This document shows, in pieces, positions 52,810 through 60,198 of a DNA stretch of 64,000 nucleotides. The notes under the pieces were generated by a model. It was not told where the DNA came from. It saw only the letters and a list, made by a program, of their open reading frames with translations, and made no database searches. The translations under genes and the position numbers were made by a program. How positions within the stretch are numbered: position 1 is the stretch's first letter; each line of letters opens with the position of its first letter. The stretch spans positions 496,001-560,000 of the forward strand of contig JACKHZ010000008.1 in the NCBI GenBank assembly GCA_020638735.1, in the 5' to 3' direction. Origin of the DNA: Planctomycetota bacterium (GTDB taxonomy: Bacteria > Planctomycetota > UBA1135 > UBA2386).

Positions 52810-53244
52810 ATGAACCGCCGATACACGCTGACCGAAGCGAACCAGTTGCTGAAGCTCGTCCGGGTGATCGCCCAGGAGCTCTGCACCCGCCGCAGCGAAC
52901 GCCGCCGCCTCGACCGGGAGCGCCGACGCCTCGAGGCGGCCGTGACGCCGGAGGGGCTGCGCCAGGAACTCGCCGAACTGGACGCCCGGATCTGGGAACA
53001 CGACGAGGTCATGCGCCAGTGCAAGGACGAGCTCGAAGACCTCGGCCTGACGGTCCTGCGCACCAACCCGCTGACGCTGCACATCCCGGGGCGCAGCGCG
53101 CCGGTGAAGGGTCGCCGCAACCACCTGACCAGCGTCGAGGTCGTGTTCTGCTGGCAGGAAGGCGAGGCCGCGGTGTGCTTCGGGCACCAGGTCGGCGAGG
53201 AAGAGCACCAGCGCCGCCCGCTCCGCGTCGCCAAGGGCGCCTAG
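52810..53244 (+). CDS. DUF2203 family protein
   Basis: 144 residues with the DUF2203 layout: N-terminal RYTLTEANQLLKLVRVIAQEL, a charged coiled-coil middle (RRLDRERRRLEAAVTPEGLRQELAELDARI), and C-terminal VVFCWQEGEAAVCFGHQVGEEEHQRRPL, matching the CWxxGE...H motif. No function has been assigned to the family. An AAGGAGG ribosome site 7 bases before the ATG is one of the best in the window. A short perfect dyad (GGACACCTGTCC, 52771-52782) lies just upstream. Confidence 0.9.
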   Translation: MNRRYTLTEANQLLKLVRVIAQELCTRRSERRRLDRERRRLEAAVTPEGLRQELAELDARIWEHDEVMRQCKDELEDLGLTVLRTNPLTLHIPGRSAPVKGRRNHLTSVEVVFCWQEGEAAVCFGHQVGEEEHQRRPLRVAKGA

Positions 53245-53444
53245 GCACTGACTGCTTGCGTGTGCGCCAGGGCCCGGGCGGCCCCAGGCGCCCGCGAGCC
53301 CGCAGCCCTTGCTCGGCGCTCCCGAGCGGGACAACCCCCTGCCAGGAAGTGGATTCGGCGCGCTGACGCACACTCACGCAGCCACTCCCTGTTGCCCCGG
53401 GGCGCATCCGTCGGGAGGATGTTCGCCGCGCAACCCGCACCCCG

Positions 53445-53744
53445 ATGTTCCACTGCACGATCCTGTTCTCGCTGAAGCCCGGAATCTCGCTGGACCGGGT
53501 GCGTGCCGGGCGCGAATCGCTGCAGGCGCTGATCGAGACGATGCCGGGTGTGCACCACCTGACGGTCGCGCACAACGTCGCCCCCGATCGCAGCGGCTAC
53601 AACCTGGCGCTGTTCTCGGCCTTCGAGTCCCGCACCGCCTGCGACATCTTCTTCCGGCACCCCGAGTATCTGCGGGTCTGGCAGGAGGAGTTGGCGCCGC
53701 TGATCGAACGCCACCTGGTGGTCATGGGCGGCGCCGAGGTCTGA
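53445..53744 (+). CDS. Dabb (stress-responsive alpha/beta barrel) domain protein
   Basis: 99 residues, a single Dabb ferredoxin-like domain: FHCTILFSLKPGIS, SLQALIETMPGVHHLTVAHNV, YNLALFSAFESR, and FFRHPEYLRVWQEELAPLIERHLVV, the conserved His-P-x-x-x...W/F...P pattern. Such proteins form small dimers with a hydrophobic pocket and are often stress-linked; a precise role is not known. It converges on the PAP2 gene. The preceding 200 bases hold one hairpin-like dyad (GCTCGG/CCGAGC) and nothing else. Confidence 0.9.
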   Translation: MFHCTILFSLKPGISLDRVRAGRESLQALIETMPGVHHLTVAHNVAPDRSGYNLALFSAFESRTACDIFFRHPEYLRVWQEELAPLIERHLVVMGGAEV

Positions 53745-53760
53745 GCGCAGCCGAGTCCGC

Positions 53761-54549
53761 TCAGAACCTGAGCACCATGGCGAGTCCGCCGCCGGCGTCG
53801 AGCACTTCGGGCTCGACGCTCCAGCCGGCGACGGCGCGTTCGCCGAAGATGCCCGGCCGACCTGGGGCACCGTAGTGGGCGTCGTAGACCAGGTTGGTCA
53901 GCACGACCCCGAGCAGCGCCCCCACGACGACGTCCGTCGGGTGATGGCGGTTGGCCTCGCAGCGATTGACGCCGACGTAGGCAGCCGGCAGGTAGGCGAG
54001 GTAGCCGAGGCCGTGATACCACTCGTCGCCGAGGCCGCCGACGCCGCGCGCGACGAAGGTCGCCAGCATGAAGGACGCCGCCGCGTGGCCCGACGGGAAC
54101 GCGTCGTGGCCCGTGCCGTTCGGCCGGTGCCGGCCGGTGGCGCGCTTCAACAACTCGGTCGTGCCCTCGACGAGCAGCAGCGATTCGACCAACACTTCCG
54201 CCGAACGACCGCCGTCGCCGCCGAGCCAATTGCCCGCGGCGAGCCCGCCCGCGAGCGCGGTGAGGCCGACCAGGGTGCCGTCGCCGAGGGCGGTGTCGCC
54301 GCCGGTGACGTGCCCTTCGCGAGCCTTGCGCAGCAGGTAGTCGTCGCGCCGGAACGCGTAGGCCCCCGCGCCGGCGAGACCGACCGCGGGCCACAGCCGC
54401 GCCGGGTTCCGCACCTGCTCGAGCAGCGCGTCGCCCCAGATGCCCGGATCGAGGTGGCGCGCGACGGACGACGCGCCGCCAGGCGTCGTCGCGCAGGCGC
54501 CGAGCGCGGCCAGGCAGGCGACCGAGCAGGCAGGTCCGAAGCGACGCAT
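53761..54549 (-). CDS. PAP2-superfamily phosphatase lipoprotein
   Basis: 262 residues. Signal peptide with lipobox LGAC near residue 19, so it is probably a lipoprotein. The three PAP2 phosphatase motifs are present: KRATGRHRPN (K-x6-RP), PSGHAAA and NRCEANRHHPTDVVVGA (R-x5-H-x3-D, catalytic His). It would dephosphorylate lipid phosphates such as undecaprenyl pyrophosphate or phosphatidic acid outside the cytoplasm. The ATG at 54549 begins the signal peptide; the longer frame upstream runs antisense to the next gene. It diverges from the small lipoprotein gene. Confidence 0.9.
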   Translation of the reverse strand: MRRFGPACSVACLAALGACATTPGGASSVARHLDPGIWGDALLEQVRNPARLWPAVGLAGAGAYAFRRDDYLLRKAREGHVTGGDTALGDGTLVGLTALAGGLAAGNWLGGDGGRSAEVLVESLLLVEGTTELLKRATGRHRPNGTGHDAFPSGHAAASFMLATFVARGVGGLGDEWYHGLGYLAYLPAAYVGVNRCEANRHHPTDVVVGALLGVVLTNLVYDAHYGAPGRPGIFGERAVAGWSVEPEVLDAGGGLAMVLRF

Positions 54550-54647
54550 GCATCGAGTATCGCTGCCTCGAGAGCGGAAGCCAGCGCACGGACGACCTTC
54601 GCCCAACAGCCCGGCAACGAGACGGGGACCAGCGCGTTGCCCACTGC

Positions 54648-55154
54648 ATGACATCGACCAGACGCCGGAGCCTGCCCATCTTCCCGCTGTTGGTCGGGCT
54701 GGCGGCATGCGGCAGCGAAGCGGCCGAGGTGCAGGCGGCCACGACCCTGCCGGGCAACGCCACGCCGGTGGCCACCGCGTCGACGCAGGGCAGCAACCGG
54801 GCGCGCTTCACCTACCGCGTGGACCTGCAGGGCATGCCGGGCACGCTGACGATGGACGTCGAGGTCATCGGCAGCAGCGGCCTGACCTGGGGTCCGGGCC
54901 CCGCCCCGAGCATCACCGGCGTGATCGGCACGGGAGACTACACGATCTACACCGCCGGACGGCTCGTCTCGGGCACGGCCAGCTACGTGTTCACCGGCGA
55001 GAACCAGTTCGCCGACTTCACCGACCAGACCAGCAACGAGCGCTTCCGCGTGCAGTGGGTGCTGACCGGCAGCGGCCTGCGCATGGTCGTCAACCCGTTC
55101 GGGCCCGGCCCCGCCACCTACGACTGTGTGTTGACCGGCTCGCAGCTGCTGTAG
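54648..55154 (+). CDS. Small putative lipoprotein of unknown function
   Basis: 168 residues. A signal peptide (MTSTRRRSLPIFPLLVGLAAC) ends in lipobox LAAC at C21. The mature part is Thr/Gly/Ala rich beta-type sequence (RFTYRVDLQGMPGTLTMDVEVIG, GTASYVFTGENQFADFTDQTSNERFRVQW). No family match. It diverges from the PAP2 lipoprotein gene by about 98 bases, so both may be driven from the same region. Its role is unknown. Confidence 0.75.
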   Translation: MTSTRRRSLPIFPLLVGLAACGSEAAEVQAATTLPGNATPVATASTQGSNRARFTYRVDLQGMPGTLTMDVEVIGSSGLTWGPGPAPSITGVIGTGDYTIYTAGRLVSGTASYVFTGENQFADFTDQTSNERFRVQWVLTGSGLRMVVNPFGPGPATYDCVLTGSQLL

Positions 55155-55190
55155 CCCGGCAGCGACGCCACACGCCAAAACGACCGCAGC

Positions 55191-56003
55191 TCACTCGACC
55201 AGGCTCGGGAAGATCTCACGCACGCGCTCGAGGTGCCGCTCGCGCTCGTCGTCGCCGTCCACCTTGCCGGCGAGCAGCGTCAGCAGCGAGTAGAGGTCCT
55301 GCGCCGACACCGCGTAGGTCGCCTTGGGATCGCGTTCGAGGTGCTGCCGCAGCCGCTTCTGCGCCACCTTGGGCGTCAGCACATAGCGCGGCTCGGGCTT
55401 GCCACCGCCCTCGAGCTCGCGCAACGCGGCGTCGACGACCTTGCGTTCGTCGCCCGGCTCGCACTGGAGCACGCGCCGGCAGATGCCCTTGGCCTTGCCC
55501 CAGGACAGCTTGCCCTCGTGCAGCAGCGCGCGCACGCGCGAGTCCATGCCCGGCACGTAGCGGAGGATCTCCTCGACCCACGCCTCCTTCTTGTCGAGGA
55601 ACGCGGCGATGCGCTCGACGGACCAGTTGGCGTTGTTGAGGAACAGGATCGTGTCGAAGTAGTCGCTGATCTTGGCGTCGAGCCGGTCCGCGTTGAGCTT
55701 CAGGTTGAGCGCGCGGATCTCCTCGATCTCGCCGGTGACGACGCGCACGTCGACGCGGTCGTAGTAGCCGGGCCGCGCCTTGCGGATGCGCTTGATCGCG
55801 TTGAGCCGGTGGAAGCCGCCGACCAGGAAGTACTCGCGCGGCCGCCGCTCCCACACCACCAGCGGCTCGAGCAGACCGTTCTTCAGGATGTCGTCCTGGT
55901 AGTGCGCGACCTTGCTCTCGTTGAGCTCGCGGTGGTTGGCGACGAGCGGGTGCTCCAGCACGTGCTCGATCGGGACGTAGTCGTAGCGTTTGGTGGTGAC
56001 CAT
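55191..56003 (-). CDS. ParB-like N-terminal domain protein
   Basis: 270 residues. Residues 10-90 are a ParB/Srx nuclease-like domain: NHRELNESKVAHYQDDILKNGLLEPLVVWERR and YFLVGGFHRLNAIKRIRK. Residues 110-175 look like a KorB-type helix-turn-helix (NWSVERIAAFLDKKEAWVEEILRY, KLSWGKAKGICRRVL). The C-terminal dimerisation domain of chromosomal ParB is not recognisable, and no parA gene is adjacent, so this is more likely a stand-alone DNA-binding regulator or mobile-element relic than chromosome partitioning machinery. It borders the pseudogene zone downstream. The ATG at 56003 is the first in frame. Confidence 0.85.
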   Translation of the reverse strand: MVTTKRYDYVPIEHVLEHPLVANHRELNESKVAHYQDDILKNGLLEPLVVWERRPREYFLVGGFHRLNAIKRIRKARPGYYDRVDVRVVTGEIEEIRALNLKLNADRLDAKISDYFDTILFLNNANWSVERIAAFLDKKEAWVEEILRYVPGMDSRVRALLHEGKLSWGKAKGICRRVLQCEPGDERKVVDAALRELEGGGKPEPRYVLTPKVAQKRLRQHLERDPKATYAVSAQDLYSLLTLLAGKVDGDDERERHLERVREIFPSLVE

Positions 56004-56259
56004 GGCGGGCGGGCGCAGCAGTGCGCCGGACGGAGCTTCGCGCCCGGACCGCGGGGAATCCAGTCGCCCGACGTCGGAGGTGCCCCGCTTGCGTGCGGTT
56101 TGCGGCGCGCAGCGGCGCTCGCGGGGTCACCGTGTGCGCACCGGACCGGTCCTGCTGCCGGCCCGCCCGGTGTCCCTGCTCCCCCGACGTCACGGGCGCG
56201 CAGCAGCGTCCCGATCCTGGCATCGCCCACGCGCAGCGGGCATCTTCTGGCCGAACGCC

Positions 56260-57010
56260 ATGCAAACGGGCAATGAAGGTGGCGGTCCGTTCGATCGGAT
56301 CCGCGAGTTGTACGACCGCGCCATGGACCTGCCGGCGGTCGAGCGGGAGGCATTCGTGCGGGACGCGCCGGGCTACACCGAGGCGGAGCGCGAACAGGCG
56401 CTGCGTTACCTCCGCGCCGAGCAGGACGGCGACACGCTGGCGCTGCGAGAACGCGTCGACGCGGACGCCGCCGGGGCCGAGCCCCCCGCCCCCGCCGCCG
56501 GCGACCGCGTGCAGTCGACGGCCACCGGCGAGCTGCTCGACAAGCTGAAGACCGCGCCGCGACTCGACGACCAGCGCTTCGTGCTCGAGGGCGAGCTCGG
56601 CGACGGCGGCATGGGCGTGGTGATGAAGATCCACGGCTGCGCGACGCGCGGGAGGACGTGCAGAACAGCGTGGTGACGATCGACGGGCAGCAGCTCGGCA
56701 CGCCGAGCTACATGTCGCCGGAGCAGGCGCGCAGCGAGGAGCTGGATGCGCGGGCGGATGTGTACTCGATCGGGGCGATGCTCTACGAGCAGGTGACGGG
56801 GCGGGCGCCCTACACGTCGCCGGGGATCTACATCGACGCGTATCGCATCCTGCGCGAGGTCAACGACGGACCGCGAAGCTGGTCGAGGACGTGCAGAAGG
56901 GCGTGCCTGCGGAGCTGGTGGCGATCATCGACAAGGCGATGGCGCGCGATCGGGAGCAGCGCTACCGCGACGTGACGGCGCTGCATCCGCCGGCAACCAT
57001 CGGACGCGCG
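56260..57010 (+). pseudogene. Decayed Ser/Thr protein kinase gene
   Basis: Three frames together spell a planctomycete-type kinase. Frame 1 from 56260 gives a regulatory N-terminus (FDRIRELYDRAMDLPAVEREAFVRDA) and the glycine loop FVLEGELGDGGMGVVMKI. Then about 100 or more residues are missing, including the catalytic Lys, HRD and DFG motifs. A second frame resumes at the activation segment GTPSYMSPEQARSEELDARADVYSIGAMLYEQVTGRAPY and ILREVNDGP; a third carries GVPAELVAIIDKAMARDREQRYRDV. At least one large deletion and two frame changes make a working kinase impossible. Confidence 0.8.
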
Positions 57011-57160
57011 ACGATTCCACCTGCTCGAGAGCGACACCTACCTCACTCTGCAGCGCCACACCGAACGCCTGGGCGAATGGGCCACGACCGAGGTGCCCGG
57101 TGGGGCTCGACGAGATGCAGAAGCTGCCGCAGCTGCTCGATGAGGTGCAGAGTCACCCCG
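57011..57160 (+). pseudogene. Fragment of an AAA_14/DUF4143-type ATPase
   Basis: Two frames read FHLLESDTYLTLQRHTERLGEW and then LDEMQKLPQLLDEVQ, which together match the region before and including the Walker B box of AAA_14 ATPases, where the consensus runs DEQ/DEVQKLPxLLDEVQ. The rest of the gene is absent. It is joined directly to the kinase remnant and ends near the convergent toxin gene. Confidence 0.6.
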
Positions 57161-57541
57161 CTAGGCCCGCACGACGCCGACACCGTAGCTGTCGAACACT
57201 GCGTCGCGCGTCACCACCTCCAGACCTTCGACGCCGGCCTGCGCGACCAGCATGCGATCGAACGGGTCGGCGTGATGCGCGGCCAGGTCCCCTGCCGCCA
57301 ACGCGTGCGGCAGAGCGATCAGCAGCACTGCGATGCGCTGCCGCCGCAGCACCTGCTCGAGGTTGCCGGGGAACGACAAGCGCCCGAGCGCGCGCTTGAC
57401 GGCCATCTCCCAAGCGCTTGCCGCGCTGAAGAACAACTCGTTGCGCCCGTCGGCGATCACCTCGCGCGCCGCCGGCGACAGCCGCTCCGGCTCGCCCAGC
57501 CACCACAGCACGACGTGCGTATCGAGCAGATAGCGCCCCAT
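57161..57541 (-). CDS. PIN-domain toxin (VapC-like)
   Basis: 126 residues, intact PIN ribonuclease fold. Acidic catalytic residues are visible: Asp in LLDTHVVLWWLGE, Glu in SAASAWEMAVKRAL, and Asp in ADPFDRMLVAQA and VVTRDAVFDSYG. VapC-type toxins cleave tRNA or rRNA when freed from the antitoxin. The ATG at 57541 overlaps the antitoxin stop by one base (TGATG), the classic toxin-antitoxin arrangement. It lies inside a pseudogene zone, with degraded genes on both sides, and is one of two intact reading frames there. Confidence 0.92.
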   Translation of the reverse strand: MGRYLLDTHVVLWWLGEPERLSPAAREVIADGRNELFFSAASAWEMAVKRALGRLSFPGNLEQVLRRQRIAVLLIALPHALAAGDLAAHHADPFDRMLVAQAGVEGLEVVTRDAVFDSYGVGVVRA

Positions 57542-57804
57542 CACCGCGGCTCCCCAAAGCCGCGCGCGACGTCGTCCGGCAGCGGCGCATCGAAGTCGTC
57601 GGAGACGTGCAGCAGACCGCGCCACTCGCCGCCTTCGCGCACCACCGCCGCCTCCTGCCATGGCACCAGCCTGGCGATCGGTCGACCGGCCCGCGCGATG
57701 ACGATTTCCTCGCCGGCAGCGACGCGCTCGAGCAGGCGGGAGAGGTGGGTCTTGGCTTCGTGGATGTTGACGGTGGTCATGTGGCGACGCGTGGTCATCG
57801 ACAT
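57541..57804 (-). CDS. Phd/YefM-family antitoxin
   Basis: 87 residues. The N-terminal DNA-binding part reads TTVNIHEAKTHLSRLLERVAAGEEIVIARAGRPIARLVPW, typical of Phd/YefM antitoxins; the C-terminal tail (WRGLLHVSDDFDAPLPDDVARGFGEPR) would wrap the toxin. The ATG at 57804 is chosen because AGGGAG lies about 8 bases before it; internal ATGs at 57798 and 57780 are less supported. Two direct TTAGTC repeats (57807-57812 and 57820-57825) and a TTGACC box (57831-57836 on the minus strand) lie upstream and could be the autoregulated promoter. Confidence 0.9.
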   Translation of the reverse strand: MSMTTRRHMTTVNIHEAKTHLSRLLERVAAGEEIVIARAGRPIARLVPWQEAAVVREGGEWRGLLHVSDDFDAPLPDDVARGFGEPR

Positions 57805-57840
57805 CTTTAGTCTCCCTGCTTAGTCCAGTTGGTCAAGTCC
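57805..57840 (-). promoter_or_regulatory. Likely toxin-antitoxin promoter/operator
   Basis: A low-GC stretch directly before the antitoxin ATG holds a TTGACC -35-like hexamer, an AGGGAG ribosome site and two TTAGTC direct repeats 13 bases apart. Direct or inverted repeats overlapping the promoter are usual for autoregulated toxin-antitoxin operons. No clear -10 box is seen. Confidence 0.45.
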
Positions 57841-58094
57841 ATGGAAGTGAATGGACCGCTGTGGCCTGAAGTGCCCATGGAGAGGGAACTGCCGCAAGCC
57901 GGGCATGGGTCACCCGCCGCGCGCTGACCGAAGGCGAGCACGGTGTCGGTCGGCGAAGGGCGTCATCGCGATCGAAACGCACCGGAGGCAGCCAGTCGAG
58001 CAGAGGTCGAAGCCTCGCGCCTCGCGCCGTCGTCATCCCGCGAAGTGCCAACTCTCCCGGCAACTTGCAGCGCAAATCGCCGACTCTCCCGGCA

Positions 58095-58365
58095 CCAAGC
58101 CGACCCTCGACGTCACCCGCAACGTCGACCTCGCCTCCGCCACCGCGAAGCAGTCGCAATCTGTGTTCGCGTCGCTCCAGACCGGCAAGAGCGCTGATCC
58201 ACCAGCAGAGCGACCCCGAGCGCCGGCGAGAATGGTGCCCCGACGAGGGCGCCCTGGTGGTGATCGACGAGATCCACAAGCTGCCACGACTGCGCGACGA
58301 GGTGCAGCTGCGGATCGAGGACACGAGCAGCGCTTCCTGCTGACCACTGTCTGGCCACGGCGCCC
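58095..58365 (+). pseudogene. Second fragment of an AAA_14/DUF4143-type ATPase
   Basis: One frame holds SVFASLQTGKS, a worn Walker A (consensus VFLFGPRQTGKS). Another holds ALVVIDEIHKLPRLRDEVQLRIED, the Walker B region, followed in a third frame by EQRFLLT, the next conserved strand. Pieces are in the right order but in different frames, so the gene is broken. The stretch 57841-58094 shows no other recognisable gene. Confidence 0.65.
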
Positions 58366-58421
58366 CCTACCAGCCCACCGCCACCCTTGAAAGCGGCCGG
58401 CCGGCCGATGGAATGGCCCCC

Positions 58422-59408
58422 ATGAGCAATGTGAAGCGCGTGGCGGTGACCGGCGCCGCCGGTCAGATCGGTTACTCCCTGCTGCCGATGATCGCGTCGG
58501 GCGGCATCTTCGGGCCGAACCAGAAGGTGGCCCTGCAGCTGCTCGAGGTGACGCCGGTGCTCGGCGCGCTCGAGGGCGTCAAGATGGAGCTGCACGACTG
58601 CGCCTTCCCGCTGCTGACCGAGGTCACCTGCTCGGACGATCCGAAGGTCGCGTTCAAGGACGCCGACGTCTGCCTCTTGGTCGGCAGCAAGCCGCGCGGG
58701 CCGGGCATGGAGCGCAAGGACCTGCTGCAGGACAACGGCAAGATCTTCATCGGCCAGGGCCGCGCGATCGCCGAGGCCGCCGGGCCCGACGTGCGCGTCG
58801 TCGTCGTCGGCAACCCGTGCAACACCAACTGCCTGATCGCGATGCACAACGCCAAGGGCGTGCCGCAGGAGCGCTTCTCGGCGATGACGCGCCTCGACCT
58901 GAGCCGCGCCAAGGCGCAGCTGGCGCTGAAGGCCGGCAAGCACTGGTCGACGGTCAAGAACGTCACCATCTGGGGCAACCACAGCAACACGCAGTACCCC
59001 GACTGGCACCACGCGACGATCGACGGCACAGCCGCGGCCAAGGCCGTCAACGACGACGCCTGGCTGAAGGGCGAGTTCATCGGCACCGTGCAGGAGCGCG
59101 GCAAGGCGATCATCAACGCGCGCGGCAAGTCGTCGGCGATGTCGGCGGCGCAGGCGGCGTGCGACCACGCCAAGAGCCTGTTCACCGTGACGACCAAGGA
59201 CGACTGGGCGTCCTTGTGCGTGATCAGCGACGGCAGCTACGGCACGCCCGAGGGCATCATCTCCAGCTTCCCGTGCACGACCGACGGCAAGGGCAACTGG
59301 CAGATCGTGAAGGGCCTGGAGATGAACGACTTCTCCAAGCAGAAGGCGCAGATCACCTGGAACGAGCTCGTCGGTGAGCGCGAGATGGTCCAGGACCTGC
59401 TCGGCTGA
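58422..59408 (+). CDS. mdh: Malate dehydrogenase
   Basis: 328 residues, normal for the NAD-dependent cytosolic-type enzyme that interconverts malate and oxaloacetate in the TCA cycle. NAD motif VAVTGAAGQIGYSLLPMIA; mobile loop with catalytic Arg in GSKPRGPGMERKDLL; VVGNPCNTNCLIA; substrate-binding TRLDLSRAKAQL; and the active-site His in WGNHSNTQYPDW. The ATG at 58422 (MSNVKRVAVTG) fits homologues; an in-frame ATG at 58413 would add three residues. It sits just beyond the pseudogene zone and is intact. Confidence 0.96.
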   Translation: MSNVKRVAVTGAAGQIGYSLLPMIASGGIFGPNQKVALQLLEVTPVLGALEGVKMELHDCAFPLLTEVTCSDDPKVAFKDADVCLLVGSKPRGPGMERKDLLQDNGKIFIGQGRAIAEAAGPDVRVVVVGNPCNTNCLIAMHNAKGVPQERFSAMTRLDLSRAKAQLALKAGKHWSTVKNVTIWGNHSNTQYPDWHHATIDGTAAAKAVNDDAWLKGEFIGTVQERGKAIINARGKSSAMSAAQAACDHAKSLFTVTTKDDWASLCVISDGSYGTPEGIISSFPCTTDGKGNWQIVKGLEMNDFSKQKAQITWNELVGEREMVQDLLG

Positions 59409-59444
59409 TTCCTGTCTGGCCGGACGGCCGGCCGAGCCCACCAC

Positions 59445-60197
59445 TTGGACCTGCTGCCCATCGTCCTGACCGTCGTCGCCGGCGTGGCGATGGGCGCGAT
59501 CAACAACGTCGCCGGCGGCGCCGGCGTGCTCGGGCTCTTGGCGTTCGAGTACGGCTTCGGCATGCCGCTGTCGTCGGCCAACCCGTCGACGCGGCTGGCA
59601 GCCGTCGCGATCGGCACCTTCGCCTGCCTCGGCTTCCTGCGCGCCGGCCGCAAGATCCCGAAGGCCGCGTTCGCCCAGGCGCTGTGCGCGCTGCCCGGCG
59701 CGTGGCTCGGCTCACAGCTGGCGCTCGGCCTGCCGCCGCTGGTGTTCCGCAGCTACCTGGCGGTCGTCATGGCGCTGCTGCTGCGGCAGATGCTGCAGAA
59801 GAAGAAGCCCGACACGACGCCGCGACCGGCGTGGCTCGCGGCGCTGGGCTGCACCGTCATCGGTCTGCACATGGGCTACGTGCAGGTCGGCACGGGCCTC
59901 GTCGCGACGCTGGTGCTGGCGCACGCGTACGACCGCGACCTGCTGGCCGTCAACACCGCCAAGTCGATCGTCGTCATCGTCACGTCGATCACCTCGGCGA
60001 CGACGCTGGCGCTGGCCGGCGCGATCGTCTGGACGCCGGCCGTCGCGCTGGCGTGCGGCGCCGGCGTCGGCAGCTTCTTGGCCAGCAACTGGAGCGTGAA
60101 GAAGGGCCAGGACGCGATCCGCAAGGTCGTCGTCGTGATCGCCGCGTTGACGCTCGCCGAGCAGCTGCGACAGATCGTGCTGCTGCTGACCGCCTGA
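59445..60197 (+). CDS. TauE/SafE-family membrane exporter
   Basis: 250 residues, about eight transmembrane helices. Characteristic repeats are GAINNVAGGAGVLGLLAFEYGFGMPLSSANPSTR in the first half and GLHMGYVQVGTGLVATLVLAHAYDRDLLAVNTAKS in the second, the internal duplication of the family. Members export sulfite, sulfoacetate or related organic anions. The start is a TTG, 36 bases after mdh, so they may share a transcript. The substrate is unknown. Confidence 0.88.
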   Translation: MDLLPIVLTVVAGVAMGAINNVAGGAGVLGLLAFEYGFGMPLSSANPSTRLAAVAIGTFACLGFLRAGRKIPKAAFAQALCALPGAWLGSQLALGLPPLVFRSYLAVVMALLLRQMLQKKKPDTTPRPAWLAALGCTVIGLHMGYVQVGTGLVATLVLAHAYDRDLLAVNTAKSIVVIVTSITSATTLALAGAIVWTPAVALACGAGVGSFLASNWSVKKGQDAIRKVVVVIAALTLAEQLRQIVLLLTA

Positions 60198-60198
60198 G

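Noticed and set aside
58393..58406. CGGCCGG repeat before malate dehydrogenase
   Set aside because: A short, highly GC-rich self-complementary run is common at this base composition, and nothing ties it to regulation.
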